A stretch of 64,000 nucleotides of DNA from Stomoxys calcitrans. Taxonomy: Eukaryota > Arthropoda > Insecta > Diptera > Muscidae. The stretch spans positions 144,708,330 through 144,772,329 of the forward strand of contig NC_081555.1 in assembly GCF_963082655.1 (NCBI RefSeq). Direction: 5' to 3'. The stretch's first letter is position 1; the number at the start of each line of letters is the position of its first letter. Positions 1 to 11,874 of this stretch are shown here, piece by piece. The notes below the pieces were generated by a model, which worked only from the letters and a program-made list of their open reading frames with translations, did not search any database and was not told the DNA's origin. Made by a program: the position numbers and the translations under genes.

Positions 1-1200
1 TATGACGTCATTTGATTACTCCTTTAAGGCCTTATCTTAGTTAGAAGACCCTCCTAAATCGCGCTGCTGCTGTTAAAGGCAAGTCAGCAAAACAACATCA
101 TACCACAACACATCACACATCAGAGCATAATCATGAGCATTTTGTGGCATTAGTTTCACAGCACGAACGTTGTCATTTCAATTTATTAGCAAGGAAACAT
201 CACACAAGGTTTCCCCCCATCCACCTATTCGCTGCTGCTTCAACATAACCAATATGCGGCAATCTCTACTGCCGCCACTCCTTCCCGTGTGACATTCCTT
301 TCATCGCTTTGGTAATAAGTTTAGCTCGTTGCCGTTATAGAGTATAACAAACACACACACACACACACATACATGCATACACAGAAAATCCCACAATCCC
401 GTACTCACACACAAGAGTACACTGCCAGCCACCCATCTCCAGGAAAAGGAAATGAAAACGCAAATGTCGACGGGAGTTGATGCTTTGGCTATGGCATTGG
501 GATAAATAAATGAAAATGAACAGTCCTCATTTGCAAATAATGACGCTGTTTGTTGAATATTCAATGTCTGCAGGTGTATGTGGCTGAGTATGAGTGCAAG
601 TGTATCTATGTGTGTGTGTGTGTGTGTTTGAGTCGTTGTTTGCGTGCTTTCTTGTTAGCTTTTTAAATTAAAAATGGTTTTTGTTTTGTCAATAATACGA
701 AAATTACAGATTGGAATCCAATACCATTGGCAAATCTCATTAGTCTTTATACGACTTGTTATAGATTTTCAATTTTCAATTTTGGTCTTACTTCTGCTTT
801 GTTTTTTTTTTTTTTTGCGTTTTATTTTTTGTGGGGTTTAAATGTTAGCTTTTCTGCTTTTACTCTCTCCCATTCATTTGACTGGATTAAATGATATTTT
901 CCTTTTCTTTGCACTCAACGACATTGTACATTTGTTTTAATGGCATTGTTTTGGGGTCTTTAGATTTGAAATTAAAAAACATTTGTTATGCTTTGTGTTT
1001 TTGGGGTTTTTTTCAAGTAGTTGTATTCAACAGTTTGTAAAAGGAAAGGAAGGAACAGGTGAGTAGTTGTGAAAAAATTATATCAAATTATAGCAGGTAT
1101 TTTAGATTTTTTGGAAAATATTACACCAATAATATCCATTTAAATTTTAATTTTGTAAACCATGGTAGAAAAGATTTCTTTATGGGTTTTTTGTTGTTTA
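1..1200. other. Low-copy AT-rich DNA, no gene recognised
   Basis: I see no coding region or recognisable transposon here. The stretch holds simple repeats: (CA)n at about 350-369, (TG)n at about 609-627 and a T tract at about 802-816. The short open frames overlap these repeats and show no domain. It could be an intron or intergenic spacer; nothing seen decides between them. Confidence 0.6.
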
Positions 1201-3823
1201 TTATACCCACCAATGAAGGATGGGGGTATATTCATTTTGTCATTCCGTTTGCAACAAATCGAAAAATCCATTTCCGACCCTATAAAGTATATATATTCTC
1301 GATCAGCGTAAAAATCTAAGACCATATCCGTCCGTCTGTCCGTCTGTCACGCTACAGTCCTTAAAAATAGAGATATTAAGCTGAAAAGTTGCACAGATTC
1401 TTTTTCTGTCCCTAAGCAGTTTAAGTTCGGAGATGGACTATATCGGACTATATCTTGATATAGCCCCCATATAGACCGATCCGACGATTTTGGGTTTTGG
1501 GCCCATTAAAGCAACATTTGTTACCCGATTCATTTGAAACTTCGTTCAGTGAGGTGTGTCAGACTACTCAATATCCTTCTTTAATTTGGCCCAAATCGGT
1601 TCAGATTTGGATATAGCTGTCATATACACCGATCTCTTGATTTAAGGTTTTGGGCCGGTAAAAGGCGCATTTATTGACCGATTTTGCTGAAATTTGGGAC
1701 AGTGAGTTGCGATAGGCCCTTCGACATCCTTCGTTAATTTGGCACGGATCGGTTCAGATTTGGTTATAGCTACCATATAGACCGATCTCTCGATGTAAGG
1801 TTTTGGGGCAATAAAAGGCGAATTTATTATCCGAATATGCTGAAATTTGGGACAGTGAGTTGTGTTAGGCCCTTCGACATCCTTTGTTAATTTGGATCAG
1901 ATCGGTCCAGATTTGCATATAGCTGCCATATAGACCGATCCTCCGATTTATGGTCTTGGGCCTATTAAAGCCACTTATATTGTCTGATTTTACTGAAATT
2001 TGGGACAATGAGTTGCTTTGGGCCCGTTGACATCGCTTTGCAATTTGGCTCAGATCGGTACAGATTTGGATATAGCTGCAATATAGACCGATCTCCAGAT
2101 TTATGGTTTTGGGCACATAAAAGCGCATTTATTGTCCGATTTTGCCAAAATATGGGACAGTGAGTTTCCTTGGGCTCCGTGATATCCTTCTTTAATTTAG
2201 CTCAGATCGGTCCAGATTTGGATATAGCTGCCATATAGACCGATCTCTGGATTTATGGTTTTGGGCCCATAAAAGACGCATTTATTGTCCGATGTCGCCG
2301 CAATTTGGGACAGTGAGTTGTGTTAGGCTCTTCAAAATCCTTCTTCAATTTCACTCAGATCGGTCCAGATTTGGATATAGCTGGCATATAGACCGATCTC
2401 TCGATTTAATGTTTTGGGCCCATAAAAAACGCATTTATTGTCCAATGTTGCCGAAATTTGGGACAGAGAGTTAAGTTAAGCCCCTTCACATTTTTCTGCA
2501 ATTTGGTCTAGATCCATCAAGATTTGCATATAGCTGCCATATAGACCGATCTCTCAATTTATGGTTTTGGGCCCATAAAAGGCGCATTTATTGACCGATG
2601 TCGCCGAAATTTGGGACAGTGAGTCAAGTTGAGTCCCTTGGCATTCTTCTGAAATATGGCACAGATCTGTCCAGATTTGGATAAAGCTGCCATATAGACC
2701 GATCTCTCGATGTATGGTTTTGGGTGCATAAAAGGCGCATTTATTGTCCGATTTCGCCGCAATTTGGGACAGTGAGTTGTGTTACGCTCTTCAACATTTT
2801 TCTGCAACTTGTCCCAAATCGATTCAGATTTGGATTAAGCTGCCATTTAGACCGATATCTCGATTTAAAGTCTTGGCCCCATAAAAGGCGCATTTAAAAT
2901 ACGATTTCACTGAAATTTGGCACAGTGACTTATGTTAGGCTTTTCGACATCCGTGTCGTATATGGTTCAGATCGGTTTAGTTTTAGATATATAGATATAT
3001 TCCAAATTGGAATATATTTCGATATTTCTGCTATGGGACATAAGGTATGCAATTTTCACCGGATTTTCAGCCCGGCCGAACTTACTTGTTTTTTAACCGA
3101 TTTTGCTAAAATGTGAGTCATTTTTTGACATACGACCTAAATATGGTTCAGATCGGACTATATTTAGATATAGCTGCCATATAGACCGATCTGCCGATAA
3201 GGGGTCTGAAACCAACAAAAGCCTTATTTATTATCCGATTTCGCTGAAATTTGATAAAGAGAGTAGGTTCAGACCTCCCAACATCCAACTTAAATGTGGT
3301 TCTGATCGGACTATATTTAGATATAGCTGCCATATGGACCCATCTGCCGATAAATGGTCTGAAGCCAATTAAAGCTTTATTTTGTATCCGATTTCGCTGA
3401 AATTTGAAACAGTGAGTTGTTTTGAGCCTTCCGATATCCGATCTGAATATGGTTGAGATCGGACTATATTTAGGTTTAGCTGCCATATAGATCGATCTGC
3501 CGATAAAGGGTCTGAAGCACATAAAAGCTTTATTTTGTATCCGATTTTGCTGATATTTGAAACAGTGGGCGGTTTTAGGTCTCCCGACTGTATTTAAATG
3601 TAGCTGTCATGTAGACCGATATACCGATAAAGGGTCTGAAGCTCATAAAAGCTTTATTTATTACCCAATTTTGTTGGAATTTGTGATACAATATCCGTGC
3701 CGAATTTGGGTGCATAAGTTATCCAATTTTCACCGGATTGTGACGAAAGGGGAGCTAACACATATACCCGTGGTTGTGGGTATCCAAAGTTCGGCAGGGC
3801 CGAACTGAATGCCTTTTTTTTTG
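1201..3823 (+). mobile_element. Family B Helentron-like (HINE) element, long composite copy
   Basis: The left end begins TTATACCCACCAA followed by GGATGGGGGTATATTC. A conserved leader then runs to a short GTCC/GTCT microsatellite near 1328-1348. From about 1440 there is an array of monomers carrying GGGACAGTGAGTTG and GATATAGCTGCCATATA. Module positions 1598, 1751, 1904, 2057, 2209 and 2362 give spacings of 153, 153, 153, 152 and 153. The right end has the inverted subterminal repeat (GGTTGTGGGTATCC, about 3771-3785), a hairpin TTCGGCAGGGCCGAA (3790-3804) and a T-rich tail ending at TTGTT. No transposase or helicase frame is present, so the copy is non-autonomous. Units from about 3110 to 3700 belong to a diverged monomer subtype, and a second 3' terminus sits inside at 3070-3093, so it is probably two elements fused. 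The Helentron assignment rests on architecture only. Confidence 0.8.
3070..3093 (+). other. Internal, bypassed family B 3' terminus
   Basis: Within the long B element the sequence runs GGTATGCAATTTTCACCGG, then CCCGGCCGAACTTACTTGTT. That is the standard family B terminus (compare 9520-9623), with about 40 bases deleted between the CACCGGATTTT segment and the hairpin, and with the left hairpin arm lost. The array resumes immediately in the same orientation with another monomer subtype. This is either a read-through of a damaged terminator or two elements joined head to tail. Confidence 0.65.
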
Positions 3824-4925
3824 TTTTTTGTTGATGAATTTTTTTAAAATTTTTTTTTTTTTAACATGCACCACGGCGGTAATCAATAAACTTAATATAG
3901 GTTTGAAATAAGTTTATTTGACAAATTTCCTTTATAGAACTGTTCTATAAACCTATTTTAAGTCTTCATTAAATTTTGAGGATATAGCCGATATTGCCTT
4001 AAATTTTTAGTTGAATTTCGAAAAGGATCAAATTTTCCCAACTGATCAGCTAAAATGAGTTTCGACTTATAAAAATGAATTATCTGACAATTGGCGCTCA
4101 TACCCCAATTTCCGTTTTTTCCACATATAATTTAATAATTTCTCATATATTAAAGGTCTTTTGAAAATATGAAATTCTCCCAGCTTCTCATGGCCTCCGT
4201 ATTTCATGAAACCCCCCCAACCAAAAATAATTCCCTGTTTTACGTCAACATCATTGCATATAATACATGATATAATAATAAAAATTTATATGCTATGCTT
4301 TTAATATTAACTGCTTTTTATCGTAGCGTGTTATCGAAAGCGCTAAGCCTTCCACTTTGTGCCTACGCATGTGTGGACAATCTTGTAATTTTCTAGGCCC
4401 CCATGAATGTTAACATATTTGCTTGACATACCTTTTGCATTAAATATGGTGTTCAAGATATCCATATGAGCTGTGTTGTTTGTGGTGAGACGAAGTTAAA
4501 TGTTCTGTAAAGAAGAAATAAACGAGACAAAGAAATACAATTAATTTTAATGATATGTTCAGCAGAAGTAAAAGTAGCAAAAGCTGCAGAAGGATTCTAA
4601 AAACGGAAATTATGTCTTTTCCGCAATGGTCACATGTTTCATATGTATTAGCTTTTTGCTGTCACACATACACTCGTCCATTGTGACGTATGATTTATGG
4701 AAATGAATGAGCAAGAATTCGAAATACGTATACGTCATGGGGGTCGGACCACCTCGCTGGGATATTGCAATATTGCTGTAATAAATTTTCATTTCATTAC
4801 ACTTTGCTAAAGTGCAGAAGGGCATAAACAAAAAATGTTGTCAAAATTGATAATAAAACAATTAAATAAATAATAATAACAAAATAAGAATGGGTAATTA
4901 TGTTTGGTGATAATAATATTTAAAA
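3824..4925. other. Low-copy AT-rich DNA, no gene recognised
   Basis: No transposon ends, tandem monomers or credible coding frame were found between the B element on the left and the A element on the right. The sequence is AT-rich with homopolymer runs (T tract near 3849-3861). Confidence 0.55.
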
Positions 4926-6590
4926 ACAAGTAAAAGCGTGCTAAGTTCGGCCGGGCCGAATCTTATATACCCTCCACCATGGATCGCATTTGTCGAGTTC
5001 TTTTCCCGGCATCTCTTCTTAGGCAAAAAAGGATATAAGAAAAGAGTTGCTCTGCTATTAAAACGATATCAAGATATGGTCCGGTTCGGACCACAATTAA
5101 ATTATATGTTGGAGGCCTGTGTAAAATTTCAGCCAATTCGTATAAGAATTGCGCCCATTGGGGCTCACGAAGTAAAATAGAGAGAACGATTTATATGGGA
5201 TCTGTATCGGGCTATAGACCGATTCAGACCATAATAAACACGTTTGTTGATGGTCATGAGAGGATCCATCGTACAAAATTTCAGGCAAATCGGATAATAA
5301 TTGCGACCTCTAGAGGCTCAAGAAGTCAAGACACAAGATCGGTTTATATGGCAGCTATATCAGGTTATGAACCGATTTGAACCATACTTGGCACAGTTGT
5401 TGGATATAATAACAAAACACGTCGTGCGAAATTTCATTCCAATCGGATAAGAATTGCGCACTCTAGAGGCTCAAGAAGTAAAGACCCAAAATCGGTTTAT
5501 ATGGCAGCTATATCAGGTTATGAACCGATTTGAACCATACTTGGCACAGTTGTTGAATGTAATAACAAAACACGTCGTGCAAAATTTCATTCTAATCGGA
5601 TAAGAATTGCGCACTCTAGAGGCTCAAGAAGTCAAAACCCAAGATCGGTTTATATGGCAGCTATATCAGGTTATGAACCGATTTGAACCTTATTGGACAC
5701 AGTTGTTGAAAGTAAAAATAAAATACGTCATGCAAAATTTCAGCCAAATCGGATAGGAATTGCGCCCTCTAGAAGCTCAAAAAATCAAATCCCCAGATCA
5801 GTTTATATGACAGCTATATCAGTTTATGAACCGATTTGAACCATACTTGGCACAGTTGTTGGATATCATAACGAAATACTTCGTGCAAAAATTCATTCAA
5901 ATCGGATAAGAATTGTGCCCTCTAGAGGGTCAAGAAGTCAAGACCCAAGATCGGTTTATATGGTAGCTATATCAGGTTATGGACCGATTTGAACCATACT
6001 TAACACTGTTGTTGGATATCATAACAAAACACGTCGTGCGAAATTCCATTCCAATCGGATAAGAATTGCGCCCTCTAGAGGGTCAAGAAGTCAAGACCCA
6101 AAATCGGTTTATATGGCAGCTACATCAGGTTATGGACCGATTTGAACCACACTTGGCACAGTTGTTGGATATGATAGCAAAACACATCATGCAAAATTTC
6201 ATTTCAATCGGATAAGAATTGCGCACTCTAGATGCTCAAGAAGTCAAGACCCAAGATCGGTTTATATGGCAGCTATATCAAAACATGGACCGATATGGCC
6301 CATTTACAATACCAACCGACCTACACTAATAAGAAGTATTTGTGCAAAATTTCAAGCGGCTAGCTTTACTCCTTCGGAAGTTAGCGTGCTTTCGACAGAC
6401 AGACGGACGGACGGACGGACGGACGGACGGACGGACGGACGGACAGACGGACGGACATGGTTAGATCGACATAAAATGTCACGACGATCAAGAATATATA
6501 TACTTTATGGGGTCTCAGACGAATATTTCGAGTAGTTACAAACAGAATGACGAAATTAGTATACCCCCCATCTTATGGTGGAGGGTATAA
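4926..6590 (-). mobile_element. Family A Helentron-like (HINE) element, complete copy
   Basis: Reading the minus strand, the 5' end is TTATACCCTCCACCATAAG (right side, about 6572-6590). The leader follows, then a GTCC microsatellite (6394-6458) and the array. The 3' part has ATGGTGGAGGGTATATAAG, the perfect hairpin TTCGGCCCGGCCGAA (about 4948-4962) and the tail ending CTTGTT at about 4926. The array module recurs at 5341, 5494, 5647, 5800, 5953, 6106 and 6259, six consecutive intervals of exactly 153 bp. Because 153 is three times 51, any stop-free frame stays open across units, which explains open frames here without a gene. No helicase, Rep or endonuclease is encoded. It is followed directly at 6588 by another element's 3' end. 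Confidence 0.85.
6394..6458. repeat. GGAC/GACA microsatellite of a family A element
   Basis: A run of GACAGACAGACGGACGGAC units occupies the conserved microsatellite position, between the CTTTCGAC motif and CATGGTTAGATCGAC. Other A copies carry it at the same place with different lengths. Confidence 0.9.
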
Positions 6591-7280
6591 CAAATAAAGA
6601 AGCATTAACTTCGGCCCTGACGAACTTTGGATACCCATCACCTCAGATCCGTTCGTCATAATACGGTGAAAAATGCATCATTTATGAACCCATAGTAGAT
6701 ATATGTTAATATAGTACGATCTCCTAGGTCAAAAAATTAGCACTTTATTTGAATATTTCTTAAAAGCGAACGAATCTATGTATGGGAGCAATATCTATTT
6801 TTGAACCGATTTAGAGCAAACTTCTTAGATAATGTGGCAGTTGTCGAGCAAAGCGTTGTACAAAATTTTGGCCAGATTGGTCAATAAATGCGCTTGCAGT
6901 AAAAATCGGATGATATTTATATACAAAAGCTACATCTAAATCTGGATAGATTTTTATAAAATTAAACAGTAATGTCGAGACCCAAGAGAAAATCCTTTCT
7001 GCCCTATTTCGAGAGATTCTGTTAGCAAATGAACACTTTATTGAAATATTATTGGACGAACATTTATATGAGAGTTATATCTAAATCAAAACCGATGTCT
7101 ATGAAATTCAACAGCATTGTCGAGAGTTATAAGAAAACACTTCCAGCCAAATTTTGCGAGATTCGGTTAACAAAAGATCTTTTTAATACAATATTATTGG
7201 ACGAACATATGTATGGGAGCTATATTTAAATCTGAACCGATTTCGAGTAAACTTATCATATACTGTGACGGTCGTCGAGG
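6588..7280 (-). mobile_element. Chimeric Helentron-like fragment: B-type 3' end on C-type monomers
   Basis: On the minus strand the terminus is B-type: GAGGTGATGGGTATCCAAAG, a degenerate hairpin TTCGTCAGGGCCGAA, then a tail ending TTTGTT that abuts the preceding A element. B-type sequence (CACCG, CCCATAG) continues to about 6700. From about 6770 to 7260 the units are instead C-type: GGGAGC.ATATCT..., ACCGATTT, AATGCGCTTGCAGT and GAGAAAATCC. No 5' end is seen; the right side passes into Helitron-like E sequence. It may be recombination between families or an insertion into a C element. Confidence 0.55.
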
Positions 7281-8244
7281 AAGCCGATGTACAAAATTTT
7301 GAGAAGATTCATGGGATTCAAATGAAAGGTATTCAAGAATAGAGTACGAATTTCGTAATAAGGTTGGGTCCAAGTACCTGGGGGGCCGCCCCAGCCCCAA
7401 AACCCCTTAAAATAGGTTTATTTGACGATCATGACAATATGGGGCTCAGATGAAAGGTATTCGGGAGCAGAATATGAATATGGTCAGGAAGTAGGAATAG
7501 ACTTTATAATTTATTGATAACGGAAGGGGGCTGACCCTCCACCGTTACCCCAAAAAACACCACCCAATATCAAAAGTGAACAAAATGGGTATCAAATGAA
7601 AAGCATGCGGTAGTTGATAACGAATCTGGCATACAAATTCGTGTCGAAGTATAGGGATTTACCCCACCCCCACAAAAAAGCCCAAAATGGGCACATTAGC
7701 CAATCACGGATATATGAGTATCGGTTGGTTTGTTCCGGCAGAACCGATTTTCTCCAAATTTTCACATATTGTGTAGGTTGATCTGGAAGGAAACATATAA
7801 TAATTTATATATATAATTTTTCGGTATCGGAAGGTATATAATTTTTCGGTATATAATTTTTCGGTATCGGAAGGGGGACGGACCCTCCCCCTTAGGCGCA
7901 AAACACAACCCAAAATCAAAAGTGGACCGATTGGGACAATATAGGTATCAAATGAAAGGTATTGTGGAGAAGAATACGAATAGGGTATTAAAATTTGAGT
8001 CTTAGTACCCATCGGGCCGCTCCAACCCCAAAACTCCCCCAAACAGATATATTGGACATGCTAAATGCATATGGGGCTCAAATAAAATGTTTTCGGGAGT
8101 AGATTTCGAATCTGACATACAAAATCAGATCGAAAACGCCGTTGGACCCCTTATGGTTATACGATACTTGGCTGAACTATGCACGTTTGTCTGGAAGGAA
8201 GACTGTACACGTTTGTCTGGAAGGAAACATAGGCTATATAATTT
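7281..8244. mobile_element. Family E Helitron-like repeat, left part
   Basis: Degenerate units of roughly 115-130 bp carry CAAATGAAAGGTATT, GAATA.GAAT, GGGGCCGCCCCA and CCCCAAAACCCC. The same family at 13217-15082 ends in CTAG like a canonical Helitron. A local duplication TATAATTTTTCGGTATCGG is seen at about 7812-7875. At 8244 the unit is interrupted in the sequence TATAATTTTT and resumes at 9624 after a family B element. No protein is encoded. Confidence 0.6.
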
Positions 8245-9623
8245 TTATACCCACCACCGACGGATGGGGGTATATTCATTTTGTCATTCTGTTTGCAACA
8301 CATCGAAATATCCATTTCCGACCCAATAAAGTATATATATTCTTGATCAGCGTAAAAATCTAAGACCATCTAGACATGTCCGTCCGTCTGTCTGTTGAAA
8401 TCACGCTACAGTCTTCAAAAATAGAGATATTGAGCTGAAATTTTGCACAGGTTCTTTTTTTTGTCGATAAGCAGGTTAAGTTCGAAGATGGGCTATATCG
8501 GACTATATCTTGATATAGCCCCCATATAGACCGACCCGCCGATTAAGGGTCTTAGGCCCATAAAAGCCACATTTATTATCCGATTTTGCTGAAATTCGGG
8601 ACAGTGAGTTGTCTTAGGTCCTTCGACATCTTCCGTCAATATGGCTCAGATCGGTTTAGATTTTGATATAGCTGCCATATAGACCGATCCGCCGATTTAT
8701 TGTCTTAGGCCCATAAAAGCCACATTTATTATCGGATTTTGCTGAAATTCGGGACAGTGAGTTGTGTAAAGCCCTTCGACATCCTCCGTCACTTTGGCCC
8801 AGATCGGTTTAGATTTGGATACAGCTGCCATATAGACCGATCCTCCGATTTAGGGTCATAGGCCCATAAAAGCTACATTTATTACCCGATTTTGCTGAAA
8901 TTTGGGACAGTGAGTTGTCTTGGGCTTTCGACTTCCTTCGTCAATACGGCTCAGATCAGTTCAGATTTGGATATAGCTGACCGATTCTCCAATTTAGGGT
9001 CTTAGGCCCATAAAAGCCATTTATTATCCGATTTTGAGAAAATTTGAGACAGTGAGTTATATTAGGCCCTTCAACATCCTCCGTTAATTTTGCCCAGATC
9101 GGTCCAGATTTGGATATAGCTGCCATATAGACCGATCTCTCGGTTTTAGGTTTTGGGGCCATAAAAAGCGCATTTATTGTCCGATGTCGCGGCATTTTGG
9201 GACAGTGAGTTGTGTTAAACCCTTTGACATCCTTCGTCAATTTGGCTCAGATCGATCAAGATTTGGATATAGCTGCCATGTAGACCGATCTCTCAATTTA
9301 AAGTCTTGGCCCCATAAAAGGCGCATTTTTAATCCGATTGCACTGAAATTTGACACACTGACTAATGTTATGCTTTTCGTGTGGTATATAGTTCAGATCG
9401 GTTTATTTTTAGATATAACTACTAAAACCACCAATATTTTGTTATATACAATTGAACAATAACTTTTACTTATTAGTATCTGGTCCAAATCGGAACATAG
9501 CTGTTATGGGGCATAAGGTATGAATTTTGCACCGGATTTTGAGGAAAGGTGGTTCACATATATATCCGAGGTGGTGGGTATCCAAAGTTCGGCCCGGCCG
9601 AACTTAACGCCTTTTTACTTGTT
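8245..9623 (+). mobile_element. Family B Helentron-like (HINE) element nested in E
   Basis: The copy has both ends: TTATACCCACCACCGACGG on the left, and on the right GAGGTGGTGGGTATCC, the perfect hairpin TTCGGCCCGGCCGAA and the tail CTTAACGCC...ACTTGTT. The leader includes GATCAGCG and CATGTCCGTCCGTCTG. Monomer modules at 8653, 8806, 8958, 9101 and 9254 show 153, 152, 143 and 153 bp; the short interval coincides with a deletion through GCCATATA near 8980. Flanks match an empty site elsewhere in the host E element, so the ends are well defined. Non-autonomous. Confidence 0.85.
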
Positions 9624-10039
9624 CGATATCGGGTGGAGGCGGATCCTCCCCCTTACCCCAAAAACGCCAACCATATCCGAAAGTGGTCCGAAGGGCACAA
9701 TAAGGGTATCAAATAAAAGGTATTGGAGACCATAAAATGAATATGGTATTAAAATTTGGTACCCAGCGGGCCCCCCCCAACCCCAAAATTCCTCTAAACA
9801 GATATATTCGAATTTCATGTCAATATGGGACTCAAATGAGAAGTATTAGGCAGTAGATTACATACATGGCATAAAACATTAGGTCCCAGTAATGGGAGGT
9901 CGCCCATCCCCATATACCCCCAAATGGGCATATGGGGATTTGGTAGTGCAGCACGAATTTTATATCAATATTTGAGTCGAAATGTCTGAAGTGCCATCCC
10001 TTCACCAATGAGAGCATTACCCTAAGCAAGAACATTACC
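9624..10039. mobile_element. Family E Helitron-like repeat, right part
   Basis: CGATATCGGGTGGAGG continues the E unit broken at 8244. Two further units follow with CAAATAAAAGGTATTGG, ACCCAGCGGGCCCCCCCC and CCCCAAAATTCC. It leads into a SINE on the minus strand. Confidence 0.6.
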
Positions 10040-10297
10040 ACCAGCAACCGAGATGGGGAAAATTCTCACACATCAATGAGTGCTTTCCGATTCAAGATTA
10101 AACTCAATGATAAGGGATCGTTTTTTATAGCCGAGTCCAAACGACGTCCCGCAGTGCGGCACCTCTTTGGGAAAATTTTTTTAAATGGCCATGCATGGGA
10201 TTGTACCTCGCAAATTTCGCCACTATTAAGAAGGGAAAAACACCGCTTTGTCCGATGTTCTCGCCAGGATTCGAACGCGTTCAGTGTCATAGGCTAC
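10040..10297 (-). mobile_element. tRNA-derived SINE (degenerate, 5' end incomplete)
   Basis: On the minus strand it reads GCCTATGACACTGAACGCG, a B-box-like GTTCGAATCC, then body motifs CACTGCGG, GACTCGGCTATAAAAA, TTGAATCGG and GCACTCATTGATGTGTGAGA. The intact relative is at 39992-40290. The A box is missing and the body carries several substitutions. It lies within or beside a family E element whose tail resumes at 10298. Confidence 0.7.
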
Positions 10298-10394
10298 ATA
10301 ACATGGCACGAATTTGATATCCGCTTTCAGGGCGAAGTGTCCCCACCCTAAAAAGATATTAGAGAGTTAAAGAAGGTGCAGCGGAGCGGGCCTG
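10298..10394 (+). mobile_element. Family E Helitron-like 3' tail
   Basis: TTAGAGAGTTAAAGAAGG followed by GCAGCGGAGCGGGCCTGG matches the E ends at 15054-15082 and 52910-52930. The last bases (GTCAGCTAG in the complete copy) are missing here. Confidence 0.55.
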
Positions 10395-10410
10395 GTTCTT
10401 CTATAGTTGT

Positions 10411-10512
10411 TAATAAGATTCAATAATTTGCAAGCGTTGTTCGTTTGTAAGACGATTCATGGTTAAATTATATACCAAAATGAAAAAAGACAATAGCTAA
10501 AAAATCACCCCT
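10411..10512 (-). mobile_element. End fragment of an IS630/mariner-type transposon
   Basis: The minus strand encodes MNRLTNEQRLQIIES, the N-terminus of the same transposase relic seen at 18570-19230 and 25643-26253. A terminal TGATTTTTT-like motif lies upstream. Only the first roughly 100 bp of the transposon remain. Confidence 0.65.
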
Positions 10513-11874
10513 TATTTCAGAAGGTTGCCACTTTTCACGAAATTATTTATTTTTATATAAACAGTATGTTTATGGTGGTTCCCCCTAGCTTAGACAACGA
10601 TGGAACATCCCCGTGAAGTGCCCTTCGCTACCTTGTCTCTCGTCCAGCCATCAAAATATCGACATCTATTTTATTTTTTTTTATGTTTCCTGCGAAAATT
10701 AATTTTCTTGCTAATGATAATCAACTTCCTCTCAGTCAGTTTTTGTTTTTTCCTGAAAAATCTCATTTCTTAGTTGACACCCATCTGCTGAGTTGACTTG
10801 ACTCACACATCAAATTAACATGAAATTAGATTCTCACCTTTACCATAAGATGTGTTCGTAGAACTTTTCTTATACCAAACGAATATTCTTAGCTTGCCTC
10901 TAAATATTTAATGAAGGAGGCCTTGACTTAATGCCAAACAAATGCAGAGTTCTCGCATTCACACCACAATGCCGCACCACAATCACAAAACTTACTGCTG
11001 ACTTAGGTTTATGGCATGCGGGAATTTCTAAAGTTCATAAAATAATTTTCTTTAAATGATGTGGCGTTTAGCAGGTGAAAATGTTCACTGGCACTTGATT
11101 AAATTTTCCCCATTTGCAGGGAAATAAAAAAAGACGGCAACAAAAAGTTGACAAAAAAAAATGCAAATAAAATGAAGGGCACAAATAAAGGCAAATAACA
11201 TTCATTTGCAATGCAAATTTGATTTTTTTTATGTTTGTTTTCGTTGGTTGCCCCACGAAAATTTCACTAAAACCTCTAAATGTGAACTTTATAATTTCTA
11301 AAGAATTTTCGCTTTGAAAACTTTATTCACTATTTCTGTTGATGTAATGGTAGAGCTTAACATGAATGGCGAAAAAAATAGTCATAATGCGTCTACCCAA
11401 TCTTTTAGTATTTGTTTTTAGTTCATTGCGGGTTTTTTTTTTCTTTTGAAAATAATACTTTAATGGTAGTTTAGGCTCAGCATGTGTTGTGTAATGGCAA
11501 TGTTGTTAACTTGTCTTAATAAATGTGAGCCATGTCCCGAGGACGAAAGCCTTAGCACAGACGCACTGATGATTGGAGCCGCAGATAAGAATTTTTGTGC
11601 CGCCTTGGCCAGACGTGTGTTACTGATGCTGCAGCTGCTGCTACTGCTCTAAGATGGACCCCAAGGAGATAACAGTGAAAATGCCAAAAATAATCTCCAG
11701 AGATTTATCAACCATTTATCAAGATTTATAATGAGGCGGCCTTGGATTTAAGAAAATACAGTGGCTATTAAGAAGTTTAGCAAATTTTTTGAGGGAGCGA
11801 AAACTGAAACAGTTTTTCCCCAACCTATATTCGCCACAAGTATATTTTGCTTATATTTAAACAACAAATATTGT
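10513..11874. other. Low-copy AT-rich DNA, no gene recognised
   Basis: No transposon ends or supported coding frame. There is a GC-richer patch at about 11525-11660 (CTGCAGCTGCTGCTACTGCT), but its frames are short and show no family signature. Confidence 0.5.

Noticed and set aside
4948..4962. Rho-independent terminator hairpin
   Set aside because: TTCGGCCGGGCCGAA with a nearby T/A-rich tail looks like one, but it recurs at the end of every A and B element and the DNA is eukaryotic; it is the element's 3' hairpin.
5341..6300. CRISPR-like regular repeats
   Set aside because: The whole 153-bp unit is repeated, not short repeats with unique spacers, and the context is a eukaryotic transposon.
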